Shown here piece after piece: positions 43,381-52,838 of a DNA stretch of 64,000 nucleotides. The position numbers and the translations under genes were made by a program. Position 1 is the first letter of the stretch, and each line of letters starts with the position of its first letter. The DNA is from Lachnospiraceae bacterium C1.1 (GTDB taxonomy: Bacteria > Bacillota > Clostridia > Lachnospirales > Lachnospiraceae): assembly GCA_030434875.1 (NCBI GenBank), contig JAUISW010000001.1, forward strand, positions 2,367,501 through 2,431,500, read 5' to 3'. The notes beneath the pieces were generated by a model. That model saw only the letters and a list, made by a program, of their open reading frames with translations, was not told the DNA's origin and did no database searches.

Positions 43381-43723
43381 TGTTCCTTAAACTCCTCCTT
43401 CAGTAAATCTGCTTAACTCTGAATGCTGCTCTGCATGCCCGCCATGAAAACAGCTCCTATTGTTTACAATCGAATCGTGAAATCTTTAACGTCATTTTTT
43501 TCACAATCCTTTTTATGTATCCAATTTTATGAGTTTGTCTATTTTTTATCAATGACTAAAATGAACTATAATTAGTGCATTTAAACTATCAATCACTCTG
43601 ATATAATTAAAATAAAAGAATCAATAGTATCAAAAAACTATAGTTTCCTAAACATTGACAAAAGTTTGGTATTCCTTACAATATCTATACGAATACACTT
43701 ATAACGATCAGGAGAAATCAGAA
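43381..43723. promoter_or_regulatory. Divergent control region between the aroE-like operon and LysR gene
   Basis: 343 bases. A LysR-gene promoter reads TTGACA (43655-43660), 16 bases, TACAAT (43677-43682). For the aroE operon on the minus strand, TTGATA (43592-43587) and TATAGT (43570-43565) are 16 bases apart. Between them is the perfect palindrome AAACTATAGTTT (43635-43646), with related ACTAT/ATAGT half-sites nearby, a fair candidate for LysR binding. Bases 43381-43540 hold nothing recognisable. Confidence 0.55.
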
Positions 43724-44611
43724 ATGACCTTAAATCAGCTTTTATTTTTTAAGGAAGCAGCAATGCATCAGCATTTTAACCGTGCAGCAGAAGCACTTAA
43801 TATATCAGAGCCCTCTCTTTCGCGCTCCATAAGCAGCCTGGAGCACGAGCTTGGAGTAATACTTTTTGAAAAAAAGGGACGTAATGTAGTCCTTACTTCA
43901 ACCGGCTCAGTATTTCTCGAGCACGCCAATAAAATACTTGAAGACATCGAGCTTGCAAAGGATAAAATGCGTGAATATGCTTCAGGCGGTGGACACATCA
44001 ATATTGCCTATGTCGCACCACTTTCAAAAAAATTTATACCGGAAACAGTAAGGTCATTCCTGAATGATAAGCAGAATCGAAATGTAATTTTTAACTTCTC
44101 TCAGAATGCGTCTGTAGATAATATTGCAGGCTTAAAAAAAGGAATCTTTGATATAGCCTTCGGCTCATATATAGAAGGTGAAAAAAATATAAATTTTATC
44201 CCTGTCCTCGAGCAGGAAATGGTCGTTATAATGCCGGTCAACCATCCGCTTGCCGGTGCAGAGACCTTTGATATCTCTGCATTTAATGACTATCCTCTTC
44301 TAAGCTATGACTCCAGTTCAGGACTCGGAAAACGTACAAGAAAATTTTTTCGCACATACGACCTGCATCCAAACGTCATCTGTGAATCTCCTGACGAAGA
44401 AGGAATAGCAGCACTTGTGGCTGAAGGCTTTGGAATCGCACTTGTGGTTGACGTAAATGCCATACACAGGGCTGATATAGTCGTAAAAAAAATTTCCAAC
44501 GGTATCAGCGTTATCCATACCGTTTACATGTGCTATCTAAAGGAAAGATACCATATACCGGTCGTACAGCGATTAATTAAATTTATCGAAAATAAAAATA
44601 ATACGGATTGA
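43724..44611 (+). CDS. LysR-family transcriptional regulator
   Basis: A 295-residue regulator. The winged HTH is at 1-60 (LLFFKEAAMHQHFNRAAEAL, then SEPSLSRSISSLEHELG), and the effector-binding domain covers about 90-290. The start is the ATG at 43724 with AGGAGA upstream; an earlier TTG at 43655 is the -35 box of the promoter. It is divergent from the aroE-MFS-aroD operon and followed by the reductase gene, so it probably responds to quinate, shikimate or a product and controls both. Confidence 0.93.
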   Translation: MTLNQLLFFKEAAMHQHFNRAAEALNISEPSLSRSISSLEHELGVILFEKKGRNVVLTSTGSVFLEHANKILEDIELAKDKMREYASGGGHINIAYVAPLSKKFIPETVRSFLNDKQNRNVIFNFSQNASVDNIAGLKKGIFDIAFGSYIEGEKNINFIPVLEQEMVVIMPVNHPLAGAETFDISAFNDYPLLSYDSSSGLGKRTRKFFRTYDLHPNVICESPDEEGIAALVAEGFGIALVVDVNAIHRADIVVKKISNGISVIHTVYMCYLKERYHIPVVQRLIKFIENKNNTD

Positions 44612-44635
44612 CAAAAAAATGTATACATGATAAAT
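44608..44635 (+). promoter_or_regulatory. Promoter of the OYE-type reductase gene
   Basis: TTGACA at 44608-44613 overlaps the LysR stop codon; ATAAAT follows after a 16-base spacer (44630-44635). It suggests the reductase can be expressed separately from LysR. Confidence 0.5.
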
Positions 44636-44702
44636 TCAGAATATCATAGTGCCCGCTATGAATTTCAGCTCCATGATTTTTTTATGAACAGGAGCAATCT
44701 AA

Positions 44703-46706
44703 ATGAAAAATAAATACAAGCATATTTTTGAGCCATTCACTGTTAAACGCATGACCTTAAAGAATCGTATCTGCATGAATCCAATGGGTACGAACTATGG
44801 TGAGCAGACAGGTGAAATGAGCTTTCTTCACATTCATTACTATGAGCAGCGTGCCAAAGGCGGCACAGGTCTTCTCACAGTTGAGAATGTCAGTGTTGAC
44901 GATCCCATGGGTTCAAACGGAACAACTCAGTTAAGACTCGATAAGGATAACTATATCCCGAGACTTTTTAAGCTGTGTGAAACTGTACATAAGCATGGTG
45001 CATGCATCTCGATCCAGCTTAACCACGCCGGAGCATCTGCAAAACAGGAGCGTATCGGTGCACAGCCTGTATCTGCTTCAAACATCCCTTCAAAGACAGG
45101 CGGAGAGATTCCCCGTCCTCTTGAAAAAGAAGAAATCTACGCTATTGTTAAGAAATTCGGTGAAGCTGCAAAGCGTGCCCAGACTTCAGGTTTTGATGCA
45201 GTTGAGATCCACGCAGGTCATTCTTACCTTATAAGCCAGTTCCTTTCACCTATTACAAACAAGAGAACTGACGAATTCGGCGGAAGCCCTGAGAACCGTG
45301 CGCGTCTTGCAAAACTTATTATCGAAGAAGTAAGAAAGCAGGTAGGTCCTTTCTTCCCTATTTTCGTTCGTGTAAGTGCTGATGAGTTCCTTGAGGGCGG
45401 AAACACACTCGATGACTGCCTTGATTATCTGCAGTATTTCGAGAAAGAAGTCGATGTATTCGACGTTTCCTGCGCACTGAACGATTCCGTTCATTACCAG
45501 ATCGATGCAAATTACATGCCTGACGGCTGGAGATCATACATGGCCAAGGCTGTAAAAGAAAGATACAACAAGCCTTGTATAACAATGGGTAACATCAGAG
45601 ATCCCCAGGTTGCTGAGGATATTCTTGCCCGCGGTGATGCAGATCTTATCGGTATGGGACGTGGACTTATAGCTGACCCTGACTGGGTAAATAAGGTTGA
45701 ATGGGGTCACGAAGACGATATCCGTAAGTGCATCTCCTGTAACGTTGGATGTGCAGGCCACAGAATTGGTCTCAACCAGCCTATCAGATGTACTGTAAAT
45801 CCTGCTGTAAACAGTGGTGAGGATTATGCCAAAGATAAAGTTAAAAAGCCTTGTAATGTAGTTGTTATAGGTGCAGGTACTGCAGGTCTTGAGGCTGCAT
45901 GTACAGCTGCTGAAGTCGGCTGCACAACCATCCTTATAGAGAAAACCAACCAGCTCGGCGGACTTGCTTCGATCATTTCAAAGATTCCCGATAAGGCTCG
46001 TTTGGCAGATTTCCCCAAGTACCTTATCAACAGAGCCTCCAAGCTTAGAAACCTCTTTATCTTAAAGAATACCGAGCCGACTATGGAACTCGTTCAGAGC
46101 TTTAACCCTGATATCATCGTTAACTCAACCGGTTCCACTCCTACTCTTCCTCCGATCAAAGGTCTCCTTGATCGTGTAGATAAGGAAGGCACAAAGGTTG
46201 CAACTGTCCTTAAGATGATCGAAAGAATGAACAGCTATCCCGAAAAGATGGACGGTAAAAAGGTCGTTGTTGTCGGCGGTGGTGCCGTTGGACTCGATGT
46301 AATGGAATTCTTCACAGAAAAAGGTGCCGATGTTACCATTATCGAAATGCTTCCTGCTATCGGAAATGGTCTTGATCCTATCACAAAGTGTGATACCAAT
46401 ACCAAGATGAAGAAGTACAACGTAACCCAGATGACAAATACAGCCCTTCAGGAAGTTTGCGATGACAAATTTATCGTTAAAAATCCTCAGGGTGAGATCG
46501 TTGATGTACCTTTTGACTATGGTTTCATGTGCCTCGGCATGAGAGCTAATAATCCTGTTCTTCAGGATCTTGAGAACACCTTCGCAGATACAAATGTTGA
46601 AATCTACAATATCGGCGATTCGAGACGTGCTCGTCGTATCATCGAGGGTACAGAGGAAGGACGTAATATTATCGAAGTTCTTAAGAAGCATGATTTTCTT
46701 GACTGA
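44703..46706 (+). CDS. Old-Yellow-Enzyme/2,4-dienoyl-CoA reductase-family flavoenzyme
   Basis: A 667-residue oxidoreductase of the FadH/enoate reductase/BaiCD type. An FMN-binding TIM barrel (1-370; AAKRAQTSGFDAVEIHAGHSYL as a pattern, MGRGLIADPDW) is followed by the iron-sulfur cysteines CISCNVGCAG plus a later C. FAD and NAD(P)H Rossmann domains follow (VVIGAGTAGLEAA and VVVVGGGAVGLDV). It would reduce an activated C=C bond. In this cluster a substrate derived from 3-dehydroshikimate, which is an enone, is plausible but unproven. The ATG at 44703 follows AGGAG. Confidence 0.92.
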   Translation: MKNKYKHIFEPFTVKRMTLKNRICMNPMGTNYGEQTGEMSFLHIHYYEQRAKGGTGLLTVENVSVDDPMGSNGTTQLRLDKDNYIPRLFKLCETVHKHGACISIQLNHAGASAKQERIGAQPVSASNIPSKTGGEIPRPLEKEEIYAIVKKFGEAAKRAQTSGFDAVEIHAGHSYLISQFLSPITNKRTDEFGGSPENRARLAKLIIEEVRKQVGPFFPIFVRVSADEFLEGGNTLDDCLDYLQYFEKEVDVFDVSCALNDSVHYQIDANYMPDGWRSYMAKAVKERYNKPCITMGNIRDPQVAEDILARGDADLIGMGRGLIADPDWVNKVEWGHEDDIRKCISCNVGCAGHRIGLNQPIRCTVNPAVNSGEDYAKDKVKKPCNVVVIGAGTAGLEAACTAAEVGCTTILIEKTNQLGGLASIISKIPDKARLADFPKYLINRASKLRNLFILKNTEPTMELVQSFNPDIIVNSTGSTPTLPPIKGLLDRVDKEGTKVATVLKMIERMNSYPEKMDGKKVVVVGGGAVGLDVMEFFTEKGADVTIIEMLPAIGNGLDPITKCDTNTKMKKYNVTQMTNTALQEVCDDKFIVKNPQGEIVDVPFDYGFMCLGMRANNPVLQDLENTFADTNVEIYNIGDSRRARRIIEGTEEGRNIIEVLKKHDFLD

Positions 46707-46742
46707 ACAAAGACTTAATGATCAACCTTTTTAAGGCATCGT

Positions 46743-46800
46743 GAAGAAAGCTTTTTGGTATGCAAAAGATTTACAGCATTCCAAAAAGCTTCTTAATTTT
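46743..46800 (+). terminator. Long terminator hairpin after the reductase gene
   Basis: Arms AAGAAAGCTTTTTGGTATGC and GCATTCCAAAAAGCTTCTT pair with one bulge and one mismatch, followed by AATTTTTG on the plus strand. Confidence 0.85.
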
Positions 46801-46886
46801 TGGGCTTATCTATTTTCATTTCTATTCACTGATTGACGAAAACTCCCTATCCAATTATACTAACTTATCGAAAGGATTAATTTAAC

Positions 46887-47366
46887 ATGCGATTATTTAA
46901 GATTAAAAATACAAAAAGTTTTATGTCTCATCTTTTCCTCAAGGACACTTTTGATGAGTTAAATCTAATTAATGCAAGCATAAAAACTTTCTGCACATAT
47001 AACATTGATGGAAAATTCGAACGTAATTTTTTTAAGAATGATGAGAATTCTGAAGTAAATAACGATAGGATATATTGTAAATGGTCAGAATTAAAACGAA
47101 CTGCGACCAACCTTATAAAAGGTCATAATACTCCTCTGTTTATGAAATTTATTTTCTCATCAGACTTAAGTATAATTGGAGAAGATCTGAACGACGATAC
47201 AGTGGAATCACTGACTCTGACTGTAAAATTTTATGAGAATGGTCTGACACTCACATCTGCAGTTAATCGAAAAAATTTTTCCCTGGATAAAAGCATAGAT
47301 GCAGCATGGGACAAAAAAACAGAGGAGCTGCTCATCGCAGCCTCTCTGAATTTTGATGAAGAATAA
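46887..47366 (+). CDS. DUF5721-like protein
   Basis: A 159-residue protein opening MRLFKIKNTKSFMSHLFLKD and TFDELNLINASIKTFCTYNI, a pattern I associate with DUF5721, a family found almost only in Lachnospiraceae and usually placed near the S1 protein gene. No catalytic motif is visible. The ATG at 46887 has AAAGGATT upstream. Convergent with the S1-domain gene, with only three bases between the stops, so the two transcripts may overlap. Confidence 0.7.
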   Translation: MRLFKIKNTKSFMSHLFLKDTFDELNLINASIKTFCTYNIDGKFERNFFKNDENSEVNNDRIYCKWSELKRTATNLIKGHNTPLFMKFIFSSDLSIIGEDLNDDTVESLTLTVKFYENGLTLTSAVNRKNFSLDKSIDAAWDKKTEELLIAASLNFDEE

Positions 47367-47369
47367 ATA

Positions 47370-48089
47370 TTAAAGTTTGATATTCTTAAGTAAATCTCCA
47401 AGTGAAGTTGTTACAGCCTCAGTCTTTGGAAGCTCAAATTTTTCCTCCTCAGGTTCAACAGCTTCATTAAGAGCCTTTATGGAAAGCGAGATCTTTCCGT
47501 CTTTTATTCCTATTACCTTTACCTTGACTTCCTGATCAGGCTTAAGTGCTTCCTTCGGATGTCCGATCCTCTTCTCTGAGATCTGTGAAATATGAACGAG
47601 ACCACTGATCCCATCACCAAGATCAATAAATGCTCCATAGGGCTGAAGACTTTCTACTTTACCTTCACATACCATTCCTGTCTGGATCTTTGAAAGCTTC
47701 TCCTCATGTTCTTTCTGCTTTGCTTCCTTAAGTATTGCCTTAGCTGAAAGTACAAGGCGTTTTTTATGAGAATCTGCTGTGATAACTCTTACATCAAGTT
47801 CTTTTCCGAGCCATTCATCAAGATTTTCAACGAATTCAAGTGAAATCTGAGATGCAGGAATAAAACCTCTTATATTTTCTACATATGCAATAAGACCACC
47901 GTTTACCATTCCGCCTATCTTAACGCGGATAGTCTCCTTGCTGTCAAGCAGCTCTTTCATATGCTGCCAGGCCATATTATCTTCAGCCTGCTCCTCATTC
48001 TCAACCTTACCGGTCATTACGTCGCCCTCGTCAAGCTTCTTAAATGATGCTTCGAGCTCCTCCTTGTAATCATCCATTGTTTCTGCCAT
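47370..48089 (-). CDS. S1 RNA-binding domain protein
   Basis: A 239-residue protein with two S1 domains at about 52-115 (IGGMVNGGLIAYVENIRGFIPASQ pattern) and 133-205 (GMVCEGKVESLQPYGAFIDLG, GLVHISQIS). Short S1 proteins of this type in Firmicutes are related to ribosomal protein S1/YugI-like translation or RNA-stability factors. The N-terminal 50 residues are acidic. The ATG at 48089 has GAGGAGAG upstream. A single-gene unit. Confidence 0.9.
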   Translation of the reverse strand: MAETMDDYKEELEASFKKLDEGDVMTGKVENEEQAEDNMAWQHMKELLDSKETIRVKIGGMVNGGLIAYVENIRGFIPASQISLEFVENLDEWLGKELDVRVITADSHKKRLVLSAKAILKEAKQKEHEEKLSKIQTGMVCEGKVESLQPYGAFIDLGDGISGLVHISQISEKRIGHPKEALKPDQEVKVKVIGIKDGKISLSIKALNEAVEPEEEKFELPKTEAVTTSLGDLLKNIKL

Positions 48090-48143
48090 TTTTACTCTCC
48101 TCTTTTTATTATAAATTTAATAAATTACAAATTTTACAACCTG

Positions 48144-49523
48144 TCAGGCTCCCAGCAGGAAATACACAGCCAAGGAACTTATCAAAAATACCATCGAAGT
48201 CGAAGTGATGAATATACGCATCCAAACGCCTGAATTCTGCCTGTTAAGACCAATAAACAAAGCATTCGGCACTAAAAGATATGCTATATACCTGAAATCC
48301 TGTGAACTGAAATTAGGAATGCTCAAACAAAGATTCAGGAAAAAAGCTATAGCTGTCAAATATAGAATACTCCAAAAAACGCGTATTTGCAAAGACATTG
48401 TAGTTTTTTTTGAAAATGTTACCCTAAAAACAGATATTATAGTCAGAAGCATCAGTAATGCTCCGGATATGAATAGTATCCAGGCCGCATATATAATAAA
48501 ACGGTTTGCATCTGCAAAATTAAATTCACCGGTAAGAGACGTCTTGAGCCCTGCAAGAATGATATTATATTCATCAAAACTGTCTCCGTTTTTTATCATT
48601 GCTGCAAATGGAGTATTCGTATAAAGATCCGTAAATCTCGACAATACACTGCCATATATAAGTTCCTCTCCTACCTTAGGTGTATAATTGAGAGGAACAC
48701 CAAATAAAAGCAGATTTCTCATCGGGAAAAACATTCCTATCGGAACAGATATAAATGCAAAAACTAGATATTGTCTCAAGTATTTGAAGAATTTCTTTTT
48801 TCCTCCAACGAACCAGTTAATAATAAAGATCCAGGCAAGCGCCGGCGCAACTAAAACACCCGAAAGTTTTGTCATCATCGAAAGTCCCATGCACAGGGCT
48901 GTTTTGATGATATCAGGCCAGCTATTCTTATTCTCCCATTTAAGAGCGTAATAACAAGTCATTATCATCAAAAGAGTGCAAAGGGTGTCATTATTGACCG
49001 AACCTGACAAGAGAATATATAACGGATGAAGCGCCGTCAATGCAAATGCTATCTCCAGTGACCTTCCCTCAAGCCTCATCAGCTTGAATATCCTGAGTGC
49101 AAATATTGCCAGTATCAGACAATATATCAGCGTAAGAACCTGTATATTTTCTGTGGCAGCAGTATATCCAAAGCCTATCATGGTATTAATTTTAAGCCAG
49201 ATTGCCGCCGTTATGTGATGAAATGCCGGCTGAAAAAAGCCCCATTTTTTTCTCGGATCAAAGTCAGGCAGCGACCAGTGATCAAAAAACCATTCTATAT
49301 AAGCTGCCTGCCCGATACCTTTTCCATTTTCAAAACCAATGACGTCATGCTGACGTTCCCAGGTCGGCGTATACGCTATATAAAAAGCATGAATTGCGAT
49401 CGATGTGATAAGAGTAACAATTAATGAACCACTGACATTAATCTTTTTTTTGCGCAAAAAAAATAGGAATAGCACCACCGCAAGAAATAAAACAACAATT
49501 ATTCCGATTTCCCTGCGCATCAT
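48144..49523 (-). CDS. GT-C type membrane glycosyltransferase (GT39/PMT-like)
   Basis: A 459-residue polytopic membrane protein with about ten to twelve helices. The first extracellular loop after helix 2 has acidic residues (QHDVIGFENGKG) and is followed by a second loop WFFDHWSLPDFDPRKKW (pattern), then FQPAFHHITAAIWLK, as in lipid-phospho-sugar glycosyltransferases of the GT-C fold. It would transfer a sugar from a polyprenyl carrier outside the membrane; acceptor unknown. The ATG at 49523 follows AAAGGGG. It lies in a region with polysaccharide genes further right. Confidence 0.8.
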   Translation of the reverse strand: MMRREIGIIVVLFLAVVLFLFFLRKKKINVSGSLIVTLITSIAIHAFYIAYTPTWERQHDVIGFENGKGIGQAAYIEWFFDHWSLPDFDPRKKWGFFQPAFHHITAAIWLKINTMIGFGYTAATENIQVLTLIYCLILAIFALRIFKLMRLEGRSLEIAFALTALHPLYILLSGSVNNDTLCTLLMIMTCYYALKWENKNSWPDIIKTALCMGLSMMTKLSGVLVAPALAWIFIINWFVGGKKKFFKYLRQYLVFAFISVPIGMFFPMRNLLLFGVPLNYTPKVGEELIYGSVLSRFTDLYTNTPFAAMIKNGDSFDEYNIILAGLKTSLTGEFNFADANRFIIYAAWILFISGALLMLLTIISVFRVTFSKKTTMSLQIRVFWSILYLTAIAFFLNLCLSIPNFSSQDFRYIAYLLVPNALFIGLNRQNSGVWMRIFITSTSMVFLISSLAVYFLLGA

Positions 49524-49643
49524 GGCACTATTCCCCTTTAAAGCCGCTATGGCTCTCCCTTTCAGCTTTCATTAATATAATAAATATATCAATTTTAAGC
49601 TTCATGGTCAAGCCATAGAGAACATAGATTCACACAGATCCTG

Positions 49644-50813
49644 TTAATTTCCGCTGCTTGCGACTGTCTGTGAGGAATCATCATACCAGTAAAGAAGCTG
49701 GCCAACAACATTGCTGTAACTGACTGCACCTTCAGGTATCCCGTTGATCACAAGATTTGTATCAATAAAATTCTGTGTAGTCTTTTTAACCGCTGCTGTC
49801 GAAATTACAGCATTGCTTTCAACCTTTTCCTCTGTTTCCTCAGTCATAAATACATTATCAGACTTAACAAGTGAAGATATAGAAACATGTGATTTATAGA
49901 GTTCTGTATTATCACCGCATGCTTCCTTAAAATCATTATTGATATAGTTTAAGACGCTTAAGTATCCACTGTATTGGAAAAACTTATCATCTGAATTTAT
50001 GCAGGCGATATAGGCTATAAAATTCGCTTCATCCTCCTTCATAAAGCCCTTGGTGTGTGCAAGTTCATGACATACAGTAGAAGGGAAATTCACAGTGGTC
50101 ATGATCGCATTATAATTGGCTTCCATCGTGAACGGAAAATAATAACCCCTCATAGACTGCTGGCACATAAACTCCGAAAGCAGAAGTTTTTTTGGAAATG
50201 AATAAACTCCGGAAAATTCTGTCCACTCAGTTGATAAAGCCTGCATAGACTCAATCGCCTCTTCATTAAGATTTCCATTGTAAACAGGATTTCCATCTTC
50301 ATCCCTGTCAATTTCCTTTGCAAGCTGATTAGCCTGCGTTACTATAAAATCTCTCGTCGCTGCAAGCTCTTCAAAACCATACTTTCTAAAACTTATATCT
50401 GATAAGTACTCTTCTTCAAGTCCACTGCTGTGATAAAGAATAAAGCAGCTTTCTGTCATAACAAATGAAACTACCAGAGCTATCATAACTGTTACCCTAA
50501 GAAAAGCAGCGCAAAATCTTTCCCTTACCTTTAATAATTTAAAGATGATTTTCAGGAATATGCAGATAAACGACAATGCTGACAGCAGGACTGCCAGTCC
50601 AAGCAGAAGTTCTCCGAGTGAAAAAGGAAAGATATTTGAAAATACAGCCATGAATGACTGCCAAAATGGAAAAATATATTTTTTATGCCAGTCTGCGAAA
50701 TCATCAGAGATCCAGGCAAGCAAATTTAATATCAATGTTAATGTTAAAAGCGAAAAAGCAATCGCCAAATATTTTTTATGCAACTTTATCATTTTAGTCA
50801 TAGGCATCACCAT
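49644..50813 (-). CDS. DUF3810-family membrane-bound metallopeptidase-like protein
   Basis: A 389-residue protein with three N-terminal membrane helices (about 14-35, 65-93 and 104-128) and an extracellular domain carrying the zinc motif HELAH at 249-253 in a VCHELAHTKGF context, with a downstream EDEANF supplying a third ligand. This is the DUF3810 arrangement. A function in cell-envelope proteolysis is likely but no substrate is known. Several in-frame starts exist (50813, 50807, 50801); the last has the best ribosome site (GGTG). The C-terminal 50 residues are low-complexity. Confidence 0.82.
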   Translation of the reverse strand: MVMPMTKMIKLHKKYLAIAFSLLTLTLILNLLAWISDDFADWHKKYIFPFWQSFMAVFSNIFPFSLGELLLGLAVLLSALSFICIFLKIIFKLLKVRERFCAAFLRVTVMIALVVSFVMTESCFILYHSSGLEEEYLSDISFRKYGFEELAATRDFIVTQANQLAKEIDRDEDGNPVYNGNLNEEAIESMQALSTEWTEFSGVYSFPKKLLLSEFMCQQSMRGYYFPFTMEANYNAIMTTVNFPSTVCHELAHTKGFMKEDEANFIAYIACINSDDKFFQYSGYLSVLNYINNDFKEACGDNTELYKSHVSISSLVKSDNVFMTEETEEKVESNAVISTAAVKKTTQNFIDTNLVINGIPEGAVSYSNVVGQLLYWYDDSSQTVASSGN

Positions 50814-51042
50814 ATTTTCTAGCAGATTGTGAGTGTATAAACTTAAGTACAGTTAAATTTTACCAATTATCTATGTGATTCCTATGACTATTTGTAACTA
50901 TTTTATAAACTTTGTGTAACAAGCATTCAAAAATTCTGTGTTTATTTCTTGAAAAGAAAGACACAATTCAAATAATATGCTAAATTTAATCTATCTGATT
51001 TTATAAAAGATACATATTATTGATAATTTTGGAGGTATTATT

Positions 51043-51510
51043 ATGATTCGCCGCGCAGAAATAAGAGATATAGAAGGCTTGAAAAGACTGCTTCTTCAGG
51101 TCAATAACGTGCACAACGCCGGGAGACCGGACATCTTCAGAAAAGACTGTATGAAGTATAATGATGAAGAATTGAAGGAAATATTAACAGATGATGAACG
51201 CCCTATTTTCGTATCAGTCGATAATGATGAATATATCCAGGGATACTGCTTTTGTATAGTTGAGGATCATCATGGTGATAATAATCTGGTTGATATGAAA
51301 ACGCTTTATATCGATGATCTATGTGTAGATGAAAATATACGAGGCAAACATATCGGTAAAAATATTTTTGAATTTGTAAAAGATTACGCAAAGAAAGAGG
51401 GATTTTATAATCTCACACTCAATGTATGGGCATTAAACGACAGTGCACATAAATTCTATGATTCTATGGGAATGCATATTCTCAAATACGGTATGGAATC
51501 TATATTATAA
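51043..51510 (+). CDS. GNAT-family N-acetyltransferase
   Basis: A 155-residue acetyltransferase. The acetyl-CoA loop is the segment VDENIRGKHIGKNIFEF (about 105-121), preceded by the strand TLYIDDLCV and followed by LTLNVWALNDSAHKFYDSMG, the usual motif B. The substrate, a small amine or a protein N-terminus, cannot be told. The ATG at 51043 has GGAGG seven bases upstream. Monocistronic, ending at a terminator shared with the convergent STAS gene. Confidence 0.93.
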   Translation: MIRRAEIRDIEGLKRLLLQVNNVHNAGRPDIFRKDCMKYNDEELKEILTDDERPIFVSVDNDEYIQGYCFCIVEDHHGDNNLVDMKTLYIDDLCVDENIRGKHIGKNIFEFVKDYAKKEGFYNLTLNVWALNDSAHKFYDSMGMHILKYGMESIL

Positions 51511-51514
51511 ATAT

Positions 51515-51554
51515 AAAAAAGGTGACAGCTTAAGTTTAATCCTAAGCTGTCACC
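51515..51554. terminator. Shared terminator between GNAT and STAS-kinase genes
   Basis: Perfect twelve-base arms GGTGACAGCTTA (51521-51532) and TAAGCTGTCACC (51543-51554). Six A residues precede it on the plus strand, giving a T-run for the minus-strand transcript. Confidence 0.9.
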
Positions 51555-51557
51555 CGA

Positions 51558-51584
51558 GAATATCAAATCCGCCATTTGATATTC
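51558..51584 (-). repeat. Perfect inverted repeat covering the STAS-kinase stop codon
   Basis: GAATATCAAAT (51558-51568) and ATTTGATATTC (51574-51584) with a five-base loop. It lies within the last codons and stop of the STAS-kinase gene, just before the terminator, making a double hairpin at the mRNA 3' end. Confidence 0.7.
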
Positions 51585-52753
51585 AAGGAGTCAATTTTTT
51601 CAGTAAGTTCTATGATATAATTTTTTGAAATTTCAATCTGCTTTTTACCCATCTCAGTATCTGATAATCGTCTTAAACAACGCCTCAATATCCTTACCTG
51701 ACCAATAAGTTTAATCTTATCGGATGCGTCCTCTATTTCCGACTGAGATGCATCGGCAAGGAATCGTTTCAGACTTCCATTATAAACGCGTTCTGAAAGC
51801 TCGAATGGCAATCCGAGAAAATCCTTAGACACTTCATGATCAAGCTCATTAAAACCAATAAACGCATTATAAATAGATGCAAATTCAAAAATCGGATTTC
51901 CTGTGCAGAGTGTATCCATGTCTATGAGCATTGGCTCACCCTCGACAACCATAACATTTTTTGTATGATAATCACCATGAAGAAGATTGTCATCATCAGA
52001 TATTTTTTCAACAAGGTTTCTCAGTTTTTTCCAGGTTTTATTTGGAAACTGACCCTCCAGGAAACCTACCCAACTAAGCGCCCTCTTCTTCATATTAGGA
52101 ATATCATCATCCTTAAGGCTTATAGAATGAATTTTTTTCAAAAGATCCACAAACATATCAATGTATTTTTCAACATTGTCAGGATCCTCGGAAATAATAG
52201 CAGATAATGACTTTGATTCCAATAACTCAAATACAGAACCGTATCCCTCACCAACTCTGACAACATCATAAGATATCGCCGTAGGTACCCCAAGTACAAA
52301 GGCTTTTTTTGCGAGCTTTCTCTCTCTTTTTATATCATTTAAAGCCTCGGGATTATTATAAACCTTTACAATCGTATCTCCGTTTATTCGGTAGACATTT
52401 CCGTTTGAACCTGAGCCTATTATTTCACAACCTGTTACATCAATGGTTCTGTATGCTTTTTCAACTTCCATGATCTCATCAAATCCTGTCATTGAAAAAA
52501 TCTCATATACTTCTGAACTTACATTGATAACTTTGATCTTGCCGCGTTTTTTTTGCAATCTCAATAATATTCTTAGTCCGGCACTCGATATATATTTCAG
52601 ATCCTTCATATCAATAATTATCTTGCCACACGGATATTCTTCACAGATATCATTTAATTCCTTTTCAATTTCTGCAGCATTGTCTGTGTTCACCCTATCA
52701 CAGAAAGTGATATTGACCATTTGGTTTACGGATTTCGCACTAAGATTTGCCAT
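51563..52753 (-). CDS. STAS domain fused to aminoglycoside-phosphotransferase-like kinase
   Basis: A 396-residue fusion. Residues 1-100 are a STAS (anti-sigma antagonist) domain with the phosphorylatable serine in KYISSAGLRILL at about 57. Residues 110-390 are an APH/choline-kinase-like domain: IGSGSNGNVYRI as the glycine loop, IVKVY with the ATP lysine, HGDYHTKN as the catalytic HxDxxxxN (about 282-289) and LIDMDTL as the metal DxD. It resembles a family first noted in Fibrobacter (TIGR02172-like). Substrate unknown. The ATG at 52753 has GGGGGTG upstream. Confidence 0.87.
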   Translation of the reverse strand: MANLSAKSVNQMVNITFCDRVNTDNAAEIEKELNDICEEYPCGKIIIDMKDLKYISSAGLRILLRLQKKRGKIKVINVSSEVYEIFSMTGFDEIMEVEKAYRTIDVTGCEIIGSGSNGNVYRINGDTIVKVYNNPEALNDIKRERKLAKKAFVLGVPTAISYDVVRVGEGYGSVFELLESKSLSAIISEDPDNVEKYIDMFVDLLKKIHSISLKDDDIPNMKKRALSWVGFLEGQFPNKTWKKLRNLVEKISDDDNLLHGDYHTKNVMVVEGEPMLIDMDTLCTGNPIFEFASIYNAFIGFNELDHEVSKDFLGLPFELSERVYNGSLKRFLADASQSEIEDASDKIKLIGQVRILRRCLRRLSDTEMGKKQIEISKNYIIELTEKIDSLNIKWRI

Positions 52754-52838
52754 AATTCACCCCCATAAATTAAGCTAACCTCATTATTTTAACTAAATTA
52801 TTTAGATTCCGTATTAAAAAAATCATCAGATATATCTG

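Noticed and set aside
43655..43723. N-terminal extension of the LysR regulator from TTG at 43655
   Set aside because: That TTG is part of a good -35 box, there is no ribosome site before it, and the LysR family starts at the ATG at 43724.
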